From FEB-22 sp003105195 (GTDB lineage: Bacteria > Pseudomonadota > Alphaproteobacteria > Rhizobiales > Xanthobacteraceae), in the NCBI GenBank assembly GCA_027493405.1, contig JAOSKV010000002.1:145134-209133 (forward strand): a DNA stretch of 64,000 nucleotides, in the 5' to 3' direction. Of this stretch, positions 28,783-37,408 are shown one piece after another. Below the pieces are notes generated by a model. That model did no database searches, had not been told where the DNA came from, and saw only the letters and a list, made by a program, of their open reading frames with translations. Numbering within the stretch: position 1 is the stretch's first letter; each line of letters begins with the position of its first letter. The position numbers were made by a program, and so were the translations under genes.

Positions 28783-28856
28783 CATTGCGTCCGGTCAAGG
28801 CCCCGGCCGCCCAGCCGGGGCCTTGTGATCGACAGGTCTGGTCAGGGGAAGGCGCC

Positions 28857-29993
28857 ATGGGCTCCCAGCCGAGCTTGAGCGGGACGATCGCCGGGGAGCG
28901 CGCGGAATTTACGGCGGCGGGATCCTGGACGATCGAGCATGTCGACGTCCTGCAGCGGCTGGTCGAGGCCGCCGCGCCGACGGTCTCCCGGGCGCGTGCG
29001 CTGACCATCAATGCGGCCGCGATCGAGGAGCTCGACACGCTCGGGGCCTGGCTGCTCGAGCGGCTGATGCGAACGACCGACGGCCGCGGATCGGAGGCCG
29101 GCCTCGTCGACCTCTCGGACCGCTACCGCGGGCTGTTCGACAAGATCCACGAGGTGAACCGCGCGCCGGCGGCGGTCCCGGTCGTCACCTCGCGACCGGT
29201 GGCGGTCCTGGAGAACGTCGGTCGCGCCGCCCTCGATGTCCGGACCGACCTCGTCGTGTTCCTGGAGATGCTCGCGGCCCTGGCGATCGCGATCCTGCGC
29301 GTGCTCCGGCATCCGCAGACCTTCCGGCTCACCTCGGCCGTGTACCACGTGTTCCGCGTGGGCTGGCAGGCCGTGCCGATCATCCTGCTGATCACCTTCC
29401 TGATCGGCGCCATCATCGCGCAGCAGGGCATCTTCCATTTCCGCAAGTTCGGCGCGGAGTCCTACGTCGTCGACATGGTCGGCATCCTGGTCCTGCGGGA
29501 GCTCGGCGTCCTGATCGTCTCGATCATGGTCGCGGGACGCTCCGGCAGCGCCTATACGGCCGAGCTCGGCTCGATGAAGATGCGCGAGGAGATCGACGCC
29601 CTGCGCACCATGGGCTTCGACCCGGTCGAGATCCTCATCCTGCCGCGCGTGCTCGCGCTGGTCATCGCGCTCCCGATCCTGGCTTTCGTGGGCGCCATGG
29701 CGGCGCTCTACGGCGGCGGATTGGTCGCCTGGCTCTATGGCGGAATGAGCCCGGAGGTATTCGTCGCCCGCCTGCGGGAAGTCGTCTCCGTGACCCACTT
29801 CGAGGTGGGCATGATCAAGGCGCCGTTCATGGCGCTCGTGATCGGGGTGATCGCCTGCAGCGAGGGGCTGAGGGTCACGGGCAGCGCCGAGTCGCTCGGG
29901 CATCAGACGACCGTCTCGGTCGTCAAGTCGATCTTCCTGGTGATCGTGCTCGACGGGCTGTTCGCCGTCTTCTTCGCCTCGATCGGAATGTGA
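28857..29993 (+). CDS. mlaE: MlaE-type permease with fused N-terminal STAS domain
   Basis: This is the permease of a lipid-transport ABC system that moves phospholipids between inner and outer membranes. The 378-residue product has two parts. Residues 1-110 form an MlaB-like STAS domain (ALTINAAAIEELDTLGAWLL). Residues about 125-378 form the MlaE permease, with VGWQAVPIILLITFLIGAII and ELGSMKMREEIDALRTMGFDPVEIL. In E. coli MlaB is a separate protein, so the fusion supplies it here. The ATG at 28857 follows GGGGAAGGCGCC; an earlier in-frame start exists but lacks support. The gap to the next gene is 4 bp. Confidence 0.9.
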   Translation: MGSQPSLSGTIAGERAEFTAAGSWTIEHVDVLQRLVEAAAPTVSRARALTINAAAIEELDTLGAWLLERLMRTTDGRGSEAGLVDLSDRYRGLFDKIHEVNRAPAAVPVVTSRPVAVLENVGRAALDVRTDLVVFLEMLAALAIAILRVLRHPQTFRLTSAVYHVFRVGWQAVPIILLITFLIGAIIAQQGIFHFRKFGAESYVVDMVGILVLRELGVLIVSIMVAGRSGSAYTAELGSMKMREEIDALRTMGFDPVEILILPRVLALVIALPILAFVGAMAALYGGGLVAWLYGGMSPEVFVARLREVVSVTHFEVGMIKAPFMALVIGVIACSEGLRVTGSAESLGHQTTVSVVKSIFLVIVLDGLFAVFFASIGM

Positions 29994-29997
29994 CGCC

Positions 29998-30774
29998 ATG
30001 CAGGTATCGCAGGCCGAGGCGATCATCCGGGTGGACGACCTCGTCGTCGGCTTCGACGACCAGGTCGTGCTCGACGGCCTGTCGCTCAGGGTGCGCCGCG
30101 GCGAGATTCTCGGCCTGGTCGGCGCCTCGGGCGGCGGCAAGTCGGTCCTGCTGCGGACCATCATCGGCCTGATCCCGAAGCGGCGGGGCCGCATCGAGGT
30201 GCTGGGCACTTCCCTGGACGGCGCGGGACCCGAGCAGACCCGCGCGATCGGCCGGCGATGGGGCATCCTGTTCCAGCAGGGCGCCCTGTTCTCCTCGCTC
30301 ACCGTGCTGCAGAACGTCCAGTTCCCGCTGCGGGAGAACCTGAACCTCTCCCCCGCGCTGCTCGAGGAGCTGGCGCTCGCCAAGCTGGACATGGTCGGGC
30401 TCACGCCGAACGACGGCGCCAAGTACCCGGCCCAGCTCTCCGGCGGCATGACCAAGCGCGCCGCCCTGGCGCGCGCGCTCGCCCTCGATCCCGAGATCCT
30501 GTTTCTCGACGAGCCGACCTCGGGCCTGGACCCGATCCTGGCCGGGGAGTTCGACGAGCTGATCGCCACCTTGCAGCAGACGCTGGGGCTGACGGTCTTC
30601 ATGGTCACGCACGATCTCGACAGCCTGCACACGATCTGCGACCGTGTCGCGGCTCTCGCCGACGGGAAGATCGTCGCCCTGGGGTCGATTGCAACCGTGC
30701 TCGCCTCGGAGCACCCCTGGGTCAAGGCTTACTTCGGAGGCAAGCGGGCGCGTCTCGCCCGCGCGATGCATTGA
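29998..30774 (+). CDS. mlaF: MlaF-type ABC ATPase
   Basis: The 258-residue ATPase drives the MlaE permease. It has Walker A GASGGGKSVLLRT, the Q-loop LFQQGALFSSLTVLQNV, signature LSGGMTKRAALARALALDP, Walker B ILFLDEPTSGLDP and the switch His in VTHDLDSLH. Asp and Pro residues of the Mla subgroup are present, including the GMTKR variant of the signature. It lies between mlaE (4-bp gap) and mlaD (9-bp gap) in the usual order. Confidence 0.93.
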   Translation: MQVSQAEAIIRVDDLVVGFDDQVVLDGLSLRVRRGEILGLVGASGGGKSVLLRTIIGLIPKRRGRIEVLGTSLDGAGPEQTRAIGRRWGILFQQGALFSSLTVLQNVQFPLRENLNLSPALLEELALAKLDMVGLTPNDGAKYPAQLSGGMTKRAALARALALDPEILFLDEPTSGLDPILAGEFDELIATLQQTLGLTVFMVTHDLDSLHTICDRVAALADGKIVALGSIATVLASEHPWVKAYFGGKRARLARAMH

Positions 30775-30783
30775 GGTCGACCG

Positions 30784-31902
30784 TTGGAAACCCGCGCACC
30801 CCTCGCCCTGATCGGACTGTTCGTGCTCGCCGCGATCGGCGCCGTGTTCGGCTTCGTCTACTGGCTCAACACCGCCGGCGGACTGGGCAAGCGAACGCTC
30901 TATACCATCCGCTTCGAGAACACGGTATCGGGCCTGCTGAAAGGCGCGGCGGTCCTGTTCAACGGGATCCGGGTCGGCGAGGTCACCGAGCTGCGGCTCG
31001 ATCCCGACAACGCGAAGCAGGTGGAGGCGACGATCGCGGTCGTCGCCAACACGCCGGTACGGGCCGATACGCGCATCGGGCTCGACTTCCAGGGCCTGAC
31101 CGGCGTGCCGGTCGTCACGCTGGAAGGGGGCACGCAGAAGCTGCCCGAGAGCTCGGGCTCCGCGCCGCCCCTCCTTCTCGCGGATCCCGGCGCGGGCGTG
31201 AGCATGACGCTCGCGGCGCGCAACGCGCTGCGCAGCCTGGAGCGGATCCTCGGCGAGAACGCCGATTCGCTGCGGGACACGATCAACAACATCAACACCT
31301 TCGCGGCGGCGCTCGCCCGCAACTCCGACAAGGTCGACGGCATCCTCAAGGGCCTGGAGCGCATGACCGGAGGCGGTCCGGCGGGCGCGGCGTCCGTCAT
31401 CTACGACCTGACGGTGCCGCGATCGTTCCCCGCCGCGGACAAGCCCCTGCCCGGTTCCATGGTGGTGCCGGAGCTGACCACGATCCTGTTGTACGACACG
31501 CAGAAGGTCCTGGTCCGGCCGAGCGGCGGCGAGGACCCGTCGTTCGAGAACGCGCGCTGGAGCGACAGCCTGCCGAAGCTGCTGCAGGCGCGGATCGTGC
31601 AGAGCTTCGAGAACGCCAAGTTCCTCGGCACCGTGACCAAGCCGATCGACACCCTGACGCCCAAGTACCAGCTGCTGATCGACCTGCGACGCTTCCAGAT
31701 CACGGCGGGGGACACGCCGGTGGCCGAGATCGAGTTCACGGCCAAGATCGTGGGGGACGACGGCGCGATGGCCGCGGCGCAGCACTTCCACGTGAAGGAG
31801 CCGACCCGCGTGACGGACGCCGCCGCCGCCGCCGCCGCGCTCGACAAAGCCTTCCAGAAGGCGGCGACCGAGCTGGTGGCGTGGACGTCCGCTTCGCTGT
31901 GA
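30784..31902 (+). CDS. mlaD: MlaD-type MCE protein fused to a PqiC-like lipoprotein domain
   Basis: The 372-residue product has an N-terminal membrane anchor (LALIGLFVLAAIGAVFGFVYWL), an MCE domain at about 38-115 (FENTVSGLLKGAAVLFNGIRVGEV), and a linker. The C-terminal region, about 205-372, resembles ABC_trans_aux / PqiC-type auxiliary domains (PGSMVVPELTTILLYD, PKYQLLIDLRRFQI and EIEFTAKIV). That domain is normally a separate outer-membrane lipoprotein. The fusion would give a two-membrane bridge in one chain. Start is TTG; GAGGTCGACC precedes it. Confidence 0.85.
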   Translation: METRAPLALIGLFVLAAIGAVFGFVYWLNTAGGLGKRTLYTIRFENTVSGLLKGAAVLFNGIRVGEVTELRLDPDNAKQVEATIAVVANTPVRADTRIGLDFQGLTGVPVVTLEGGTQKLPESSGSAPPLLLADPGAGVSMTLAARNALRSLERILGENADSLRDTINNINTFAAALARNSDKVDGILKGLERMTGGGPAGAASVIYDLTVPRSFPAADKPLPGSMVVPELTTILLYDTQKVLVRPSGGEDPSFENARWSDSLPKLLQARIVQSFENAKFLGTVTKPIDTLTPKYQLLIDLRRFQITAGDTPVAEIEFTAKIVGDDGAMAAAQHFHVKEPTRVTDAAAAAAALDKAFQKAATELVAWTSASL

Positions 31903-31947
31903 TCCGGCGGACCCGGTCGGCCGACCTCGCCGGCCGCCGCGGCTGCC

Positions 31948-32727
31948 TCACACCTGCCGCTCGACCATCTTGCGCTTGATCTCGGCGATCGCCTCGGCCG
32001 GGTTGAGGCCCTTGGGGCAGACGCGGGCGCAGTTCATGATCGTGTGGCAACGGTAGAGGCGGAACGGGTCCTCGAGACCGTCGAGGCGCTCGCCGGTCGC
32101 CTCGTCGCGCGAGTCCTTGAGCCAGCGGTTCGCCTGCAGCAGCGCAGCCGGGCCGAGGAAACGCTCGGAATTCCACCAGTAGCTCGGGCAGGCCGTGGAG
32201 CAGCAGGCGCACAGGATGCACTCGTAGAGCCCGTCGAGCTTGGCGCGGTCCTCGCGGCTCTGCTTCCATTCGGTGCCGGGCGCCGCCGTCTCGGTCTTGA
32301 GCCAGGGCTCGACGGAGGCGTGCTGGGCGTAGAAATTGGTGAGGTCCGGGACCAGGTCCTTGACGACCGGCTGGTGCGGCAGCGGATAGACTTTGACCGT
32401 GCCCTTCACCTCGTCCATGCCGCAGGTGCAGGCGAGCGTGTTGAGCCCGTCGATGTTCATGGCGCAGGAGCCGCACACGCCTTCGCGGCAGGAGCGGCGG
32501 AAGGTGAGCGTCGGGTCGATCCTGTTCTTGATCCAGATGAGGGCGTCCAGGATCATCGGGCCGCAGTCGTCCATGTCGACCCAGTAGGTGTCGAGGCGCG
32601 GGTTCTCGCCGTCGTCCGGATTCCAGCGATAGACGCGGAGCTCGCGCAGGTTGGTCGCGCCCTCGGGCTTGGGCCAGGTCCTGCCCTCGGTGACGCGGGA
32701 GTTCTTGGGAAGGGTGAGCTCGACCAT
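31948..32727 (-). CDS. sdhB: Succinate dehydrogenase iron-sulfur subunit
   Basis: SdhB carries electrons from FAD to quinone through three Fe-S clusters. The 259-residue product starts MVELTLPKNSRV. The 2Fe-2S ligands lie in SCREGVCGSCAMNIDG and TLACTCG, and the 4Fe-4S/3Fe-4S ligands in CILCACCSTACPS and CHTIMNCARVCPKGLNP. The start at 32727 is chosen by family length and because upstream residues lie in a repeat. It is last in sdhCDAB, 134 bp from sdhA with a palindrome between. Confidence 0.97.
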   Translation of the reverse strand: MVELTLPKNSRVTEGRTWPKPEGATNLRELRVYRWNPDDGENPRLDTYWVDMDDCGPMILDALIWIKNRIDPTLTFRRSCREGVCGSCAMNIDGLNTLACTCGMDEVKGTVKVYPLPHQPVVKDLVPDLTNFYAQHASVEPWLKTETAAPGTEWKQSREDRAKLDGLYECILCACCSTACPSYWWNSERFLGPAALLQANRWLKDSRDEATGERLDGLEDPFRLYRCHTIMNCARVCPKGLNPAEAIAEIKRKMVERQV

Positions 32728-32769
32728 CTTGCGTCTCTTCCGTGTTCCGAGGCTTCGCAGGTTCCTCCG

Positions 32770-32859
32770 CGTCATGCCCGGCCTCGTGCCGGGCATCCAC
32801 GACTTGCCGCGCTTCGGCGAACAAGGACGTGGATGACCGGGACGAGCCCGGCCATGACG
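32770..32859. repeat. Palindromic repeat between sdhA and sdhB
   Basis: CGTCATGCCCGG (from 32770) pairs roughly with CCGGCCATGACG (to 32859), and inner CATCCACG pairs with CGTGGATG. The ends match the CGTCAT...CCCGG pattern of the repeat at 11985-12103. It interrupts an operon and may set the ratio of sdhA to sdhB mRNA. Confidence 0.65.
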
Positions 32860-32861
32860 AA

Positions 32862-34685
32862 CTAATAGACCCTCGCCTTCGGCTCGATGTAGGAGATCTC
32901 GTTCGTCAGCGTGTAGGTGTGCACCGGGCGGTAATCGATCGTCACCTTGCCGGTCGCGTCGTCGAACCAGGCGAGCGTGTGCTTCATCCAGTTCTTGTCG
33001 TCGCGCTCGGGGAAGTCCTCGCGGGCATGCGCGCCGCGGCTCTCGGTGCGGTTCTGCGCCGAGTCCATGGTGACGACCGCCTGGGCGATCAGATTGTCGA
33101 ACTCGAGCGTCTCGACCAGGTCGGAATTCCAGGTGAGCGAGCGATCGGTGACGCCGATGTCGGGAAGCCCCGCGAACACCTCGTGGATCCGCCTGTGGCC
33201 CTCGTCCAGCACCTCCCCGGTGCGGAACACGGCGCAGTTCGCCTGCATCACCTTCTGCATCTCCAGCCGCATCTCGGCGGTGGGCGTGCCGCCGCTCGCG
33301 TGGCGGAAGCGGTCGAGACGCGCGAGCGCCCGGTCGGCCGAGTCCTTCGGCAGCTCGGCCTGCCGCTCGCCCGCGGTGACGACCTCGACACAGCGCCTGG
33401 CGGCGGCCCGGCCGAACACCACGAGGTCGATCAGCGAGTTGGAGCCGAGGCGGTTGGCGCCGTGCACCGAGACGCAGGCGGCCTCGCCGACCGCCATCAG
33501 GCCCGGCACCACATGGTCCGGGTTGCCGTCCTTCTTGCTCAGCACCTCGCCATGATAGTTCGTCGGGATGCCGCCCATGTTGTAGTGCACGGTCGGCAGC
33601 ACCGGGATCGGCTCGCGGGTGACGTCGACCCCCGAGAAGATGCGCGCGCTCTCCGAGATGCCGGGCAGGCGCTCGTGCAGCACCGCCGGGTCGAGATGGT
33701 CGAGGTGCAGATAGATGTGGTCCCGGTTCTTGCCGACGCCGCGGCCCTCGCGGATCTCGATCGTCATGGAGCGCGAGACGACGTCGCGCGAGGCGAGGTC
33801 CTTGGCGGAGGGCGCGTAGCGCTCCATGAAGCGCTCGCCCTCGGAATTGACCAGGTAGCCGCCCTCGCCGCGCGCGCCCTCGGTGATCAGGCAGCCCGCG
33901 CCGTAGATGCCGGTCGGGTGGAACTGGACGAACTCCATGTCCTGCAGGGGCAGCCCGGCGCGCAGCACCATGCCGTTGCCGTCGCCCGTGCAGGTGTGCG
34001 CCGAGGTGCAGGAGAAATAGGTGCGCCCGTAGCCGCCGGTCGCGAGCACCGTCATCTGCGCGCGGAAGCGATGGATGGTGCCGTCGTCGAGCCGGAGCGC
34101 CACCACGCCGCAGCAGCGGCCGTCCTCGTCCATGATCAGGTCGATGGCGAAATACTCGATGAAGAACTCGGCGGCGTGGCGCACCGCCTGCCCGTACATG
34201 GTGTGCAGCATGGCGTGGCCGGTGCGGTCGGCGGCCGCGCAGGTGCGCTGCGCCGTGCCCTTGCCGAAGTGGGTCGTCATGCCGCCGAAGGGACGCTGGT
34301 AGATCTTGCCCTCCTCGGTGCGCGAGAAGGGCACGCCCCAGTGCTCGAGCTCGTAGACCGCGGCGGGCGCGTTGCGGCAGAGATACTCGATCGCGTCCTG
34401 GTCGCCGAGCCAGTCCGATCCCTTGACGGTGTCGTACATGTGCCAGCGCCAGTCGTCCTCGCCCATGTTGCCGAGCGCGGCCGAGATGCCGCCCTGCGCC
34501 GCCACCGTGTGCGAGCGGGTCGGGAACACCTTGGTGATGCAGGCGGTGCGCAGCCCGGCCTCGCAGCAGCCGACCACCGCGCGCAGGCCCGCGCCGCCGG
34601 CGCCGACCACCACCACGTCGTAGCTGTGGTCCTCGATCGGGTAGGCCCGGCCGTTCACGGCGGGAGCGCCATTGTTGGTCGCCAT
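32862..34685 (-). CDS. sdhA: Succinate dehydrogenase flavoprotein subunit
   Basis: SdhA oxidises succinate to fumarate with covalent FAD. The 607-residue product has the FAD motif VVVVGAGGAGLRA, the flavinylation-site His in TRSHTVAAQGGI, FVQFHPTGIYG, and the active-site HGANRLGSNSL. A C-terminal RSRxH-type capping segment is seen as TESRGAHAREDFPERDD. The start ATG at 34685 is preferred because GGAG stands 7 nt before it; a GTG at 34691 would overlap the sdhD stop. Confidence 0.97.
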   Translation of the reverse strand: MATNNGAPAVNGRAYPIEDHSYDVVVVGAGGAGLRAVVGCCEAGLRTACITKVFPTRSHTVAAQGGISAALGNMGEDDWRWHMYDTVKGSDWLGDQDAIEYLCRNAPAAVYELEHWGVPFSRTEEGKIYQRPFGGMTTHFGKGTAQRTCAAADRTGHAMLHTMYGQAVRHAAEFFIEYFAIDLIMDEDGRCCGVVALRLDDGTIHRFRAQMTVLATGGYGRTYFSCTSAHTCTGDGNGMVLRAGLPLQDMEFVQFHPTGIYGAGCLITEGARGEGGYLVNSEGERFMERYAPSAKDLASRDVVSRSMTIEIREGRGVGKNRDHIYLHLDHLDPAVLHERLPGISESARIFSGVDVTREPIPVLPTVHYNMGGIPTNYHGEVLSKKDGNPDHVVPGLMAVGEAACVSVHGANRLGSNSLIDLVVFGRAAARRCVEVVTAGERQAELPKDSADRALARLDRFRHASGGTPTAEMRLEMQKVMQANCAVFRTGEVLDEGHRRIHEVFAGLPDIGVTDRSLTWNSDLVETLEFDNLIAQAVVTMDSAQNRTESRGAHAREDFPERDDKNWMKHTLAWFDDATGKVTIDYRPVHTYTLTNEISYIEPKARVY

Positions 34686-34687
34686 GG

Positions 34688-35071
34688 TCACACTCCGAAG
34701 GAGATCTTGAGGATGGCCCAGACTCCGGCGAGGCCGGCCGCCGCCGCGAAGAAGACGTTGGCGATCAGGAGCGCGAGCTTGAGCCCCTCGTCGTGGACGT
34801 AGTCCTCGATGATCACCTGCATGCCGAGCTTCATGTGATAGGCGCCCGTGAGGACGAACAGGAGCATCACGATCGCGACCAGCGGCGAGCCGAGGATCTG
34901 CAGGGTCGCGGCATGGTTGCGGCCGAGGAGCGACAGCAGGATCACGATGAAGCCGATCACGAGCGGCACCAGTGCGACCGCGGTCAGCCGCTCGTGCCAG
35001 AAATGGGTGGTGCCGGAGCGCGCGGCGCCGAGGCCGCGGACCCGCGCACGCGGGGTGCGCATGTCCTTCAT
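34688..35071 (-). CDS. sdhD: Succinate dehydrogenase membrane anchor subunit
   Basis: SdhD is a small three-helix anchor that helps hold heme b and the quinone site. The 127-residue product begins MKDMRTPRARVRGLGAARSG, a basic N-terminus typical of alphaproteobacterial SdhD. Three hydrophobic segments follow (about 33-52, 60-80 and 103-122), with a conserved His in LTGAYHMKLGMQ. Its start overlaps the sdhC stop as ATGA. Confidence 0.92.
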   Translation of the reverse strand: MKDMRTPRARVRGLGAARSGTTHFWHERLTAVALVPLVIGFIVILLSLLGRNHAATLQILGSPLVAIVMLLFVLTGAYHMKLGMQVIIEDYVHDEGLKLALLIANVFFAAAAGLAGVWAILKISFGV

Positions 35072-35478
35072 CGCGCGCCTCCCATCACCATGTAGCCGAC
35101 GGTCCAGAGCACGAAGGTGATCCCGATCGAGCCGATCAGGCCCATGCGGGCGAGCCATTCGCGCTCGCTCGCGCCGAAGCCGTAGCCGACGTCCCAGATC
35201 AGGTGACGGATGCCGCCGAGCATGTGGTGGACCAGCGCCCAGGTGTAGCCGAACAGGACCAGCCGCCCGATGAAGGTTCCCATGAACCATTGCACCTGGG
35301 CGAAGGCGTTGGGGCCCGAGGCGGCCGCGATCAGCCACCAGAGCAGCAGCAGCGTGCCGAAATAGAGCGCCGCCCCCGTGATCCGGTGCACGATGGACAT
35401 CATCATGGTCAGGATCGGGCGGAAGATGCTCAGGTGCGGGGAGATCGGGCGCGCGGATGGGGCCCTGGTGTCGGCCAT
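35068..35478 (-). CDS. sdhC: Succinate dehydrogenase cytochrome b556 subunit
   Basis: SdhC is the first gene of sdhCDAB. The 136-residue product has RPISPHLSIFRPILTMMMSI, the conserved SIVHRITGAALYFG motif, and HHMLGGIRHLIWDVG, whose His ligates heme. Three membrane segments are evident. The start at 35478 is fixed by the family N-terminus and a GGATCC-type purine stretch upstream. The promoter must lie in the 240-bp gap shared with the divergent lysR gene. Confidence 0.95.
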   Translation of the reverse strand: MADTRAPSARPISPHLSIFRPILTMMMSIVHRITGAALYFGTLLLLWWLIAAASGPNAFAQVQWFMGTFIGRLVLFGYTWALVHHMLGGIRHLIWDVGYGFGASEREWLARMGLIGSIGITFVLWTVGYMVMGGAR

Positions 35479-35718
35479 CTTGGATCCTCGTGTCCCCGGT
35501 GGGCGCCGCCGCCGGTCGGATGAATGGGTGTCCCGCCCGGGATGTGCCGCCGCGGGATGTCCCGCCGCGGCGGGTGGCCGCAAAGCTAGCACCGCGGAGG
35601 CCGATTTCGGCGGCTTCTCCGCGGCGACTTCGCCTGAGGCGAAACATGCGGTAAGAAATCGTCGATCACAATCAGGAAATCGCGTAGCCTGGCTTCACGA
35701 AATACGAAGGGATAGCCT

Positions 35719-36628
35719 GTGCGCTTCGACCTCGCCGATCTCAGCCTGTTCCGCCACGTCGTGGAGGCTGGCAGCATCACGCGCGGCGCCGAACGGGCGC
35801 ATCTGGCGCTCGCCGCCGCCTCGACCCGCATCCGCCAGATGGAGGAGGCGATCGGGGCCGCGCTGCTGGTGCGCGGCCGCCAGGGGGTGACGCCCACCCA
35901 GGCGGGGCGCACGCTCCTGCAGCACGCGCGTACCATCCTGCGCCAGGCCGAGCGGCTGCGCGAGGACCTCGGCGCCTATGCGGGCGGGCTCGCGGGACAG
36001 ATCCGGGTGCTCTCCAACACCAATGCGCTCACCGAATTCCTGCCCGAGGCGCTGAGCTCCTTCCTGATCGGCCATCCCCAGGTCAGCGTCGACCTAGGAA
36101 GAGCGGCTCTCCGACGAGATCGTCGGCCTGATCGCCGAGGGCGTGGCGGATCTCGGCATCGTGGCCGGCACCGTCGATGCCGGCGACCTCGAGACGTTTC
36201 CGTTCCGGCGCGACCGCTTCGTGCTGGTGGTGGCGCGCGACCATCCGCTCGCCGGGCGCAGCCGGGCCGGCTTCGCGCAGGTGCTCGACCAGGATTTCGT
36301 CGGCCTCGACCGGGCGAGCGCGCTGCAGCGCTTCCTCGCCGACAAGGCCGCGCGCATCGGCCGGCCGCTGCGGCTGCGCGTGCAGCTGCGCAGCTTCGAC
36401 GCGGTCTGCCGGCTGGTCGAGCGCAATGTCGGCATCGGCATCGTCCCCGAGACCACCGCCAGCCGCGCCGCCCGCAGCATGGACATCGCGGCGGTCGACC
36501 TCACGGATCCGTGGGCGGTGCGCGATCTCACGATCTGCGTGCGGCGCCTCGACGAGCTGCCGCCCTATGCGCGCGAGTTCGTGCGCCACCTGCGGATCGA
36601 CCCGGACGCGATATCGGACGCCGGATAG
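35719..36628 (+). CDS. LysR-type transcriptional regulator, one-base frameshift
   Basis: The N-terminal half has the winged helix DNA-binding domain (LADLSLFRHVVEAGSITRGA then ASTRIRQMEEAIGAALLVRG). The C-terminal half, in a second frame, has the substrate-binding domain (MADLGIVAGTVDAGDLETF, LVERNVGIGIVPE). The frames join if the A at 36096 is removed: CTAGGAAGAG then reads CTGGAAGAG and gives VDLEERLSDEIVGLIAEGVADLGI. The repaired length of about 303 residues is normal for the family. It is divergent from sdhC; regulating sdh is possible but not shown. Confidence 0.8.
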
Positions 36629-36752
36629 GGCAGTTCGCCCGACCCGGCCCGCGGAACATGCGACCCCGAAGCTGTTTATCTTTCGAGGGAGAGCCCTTAC
36701 GGTTCCATGTTCCGCCCGATCGCGCGCGATCGGACACCCCCGGGAGACGATC

Positions 36753-37271
36753 ATGAATCACATCGCTGTGTTGGCCGCCGGCTGTCTCGCAGCCGCGGTG
36801 GCGCTCGGCCCCGCCACGGCGGCCGCCCAGACCGCGAAGGCCGCGATCAAGGACGCGCAGGGCAAGGACGTCGGCAGCGCCGAGCTGACGCAGACGCCGG
36901 CCGGCGTGCTGCTCAAGGTCTCGCTCAAGGGCCTGCCGCCGGGCGAGCATGCCTTCCACGTGCACGCGGTCGGCAAGTGCGAGCCGCCCTTCACCTCGGC
37001 GGGCGGCCACTTCAATCCGGGCGGCAAGAAGCACGGGCTTCACGTGGCCGAGGGGCCGCACGCGGGCGACATGCCGAACCTGCACATCCCGGCCGGGGGC
37101 GCGCTCGAGGCGCAGGTGCTCAACACCATGATCACGCTGGAAAAGGGCAAGCCGAACTCGGTGTTCCATGCCGACGGCACCGCGCTCGTCATCCACGCGG
37201 GCGTGGACGACTACAAGAGCGACCCGGCCGGCAATGCCGGCGGCCGCATCGCCTGCGGGGTGATCCAGTAG
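36753..37271 (+). CDS. sodC: Periplasmic Cu/Zn superoxide dismutase
   Basis: SodC removes superoxide in the periplasm. The 172-residue product has a signal peptide (MNHIAVLAAGCLAAAVALG), then the Cu/Zn motifs HAFHVHAVGKCEPPF, GGHFNPGGKKHG and NLHIPAGG, and a C-terminal GNAGGRIACGVIQ. The two cysteines (in GKCEP and IACGV) should form the family disulfide. The ATG follows GGGAGACGATC. It is a single-gene unit. Confidence 0.93.
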   Translation: MNHIAVLAAGCLAAAVALGPATAAAQTAKAAIKDAQGKDVGSAELTQTPAGVLLKVSLKGLPPGEHAFHVHAVGKCEPPFTSAGGHFNPGGKKHGLHVAEGPHAGDMPNLHIPAGGALEAQVLNTMITLEKGKPNSVFHADGTALVIHAGVDDYKSDPAGNAGGRIACGVIQ

Positions 37272-37408
37272 GGCGGGTAAGATCGCGTGTGGCCACCCGC
37301 GGTGACCATCCGGGCGATCCTGCCCACGCGTCTTGCGTCCGCGTGGGCACTGCGCGCGTGACGTCGGAGCGCGGTACGATTCTCGCTTGCCCGGGATGAC
37401 GACGGCGG

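Noticed and set aside
28842..31791. Two long minus-strand frames opposite the Mla operon
   Set aside because: They mirror codon position 3 of mlaE, mlaF and mlaD and have no recognisable domain.
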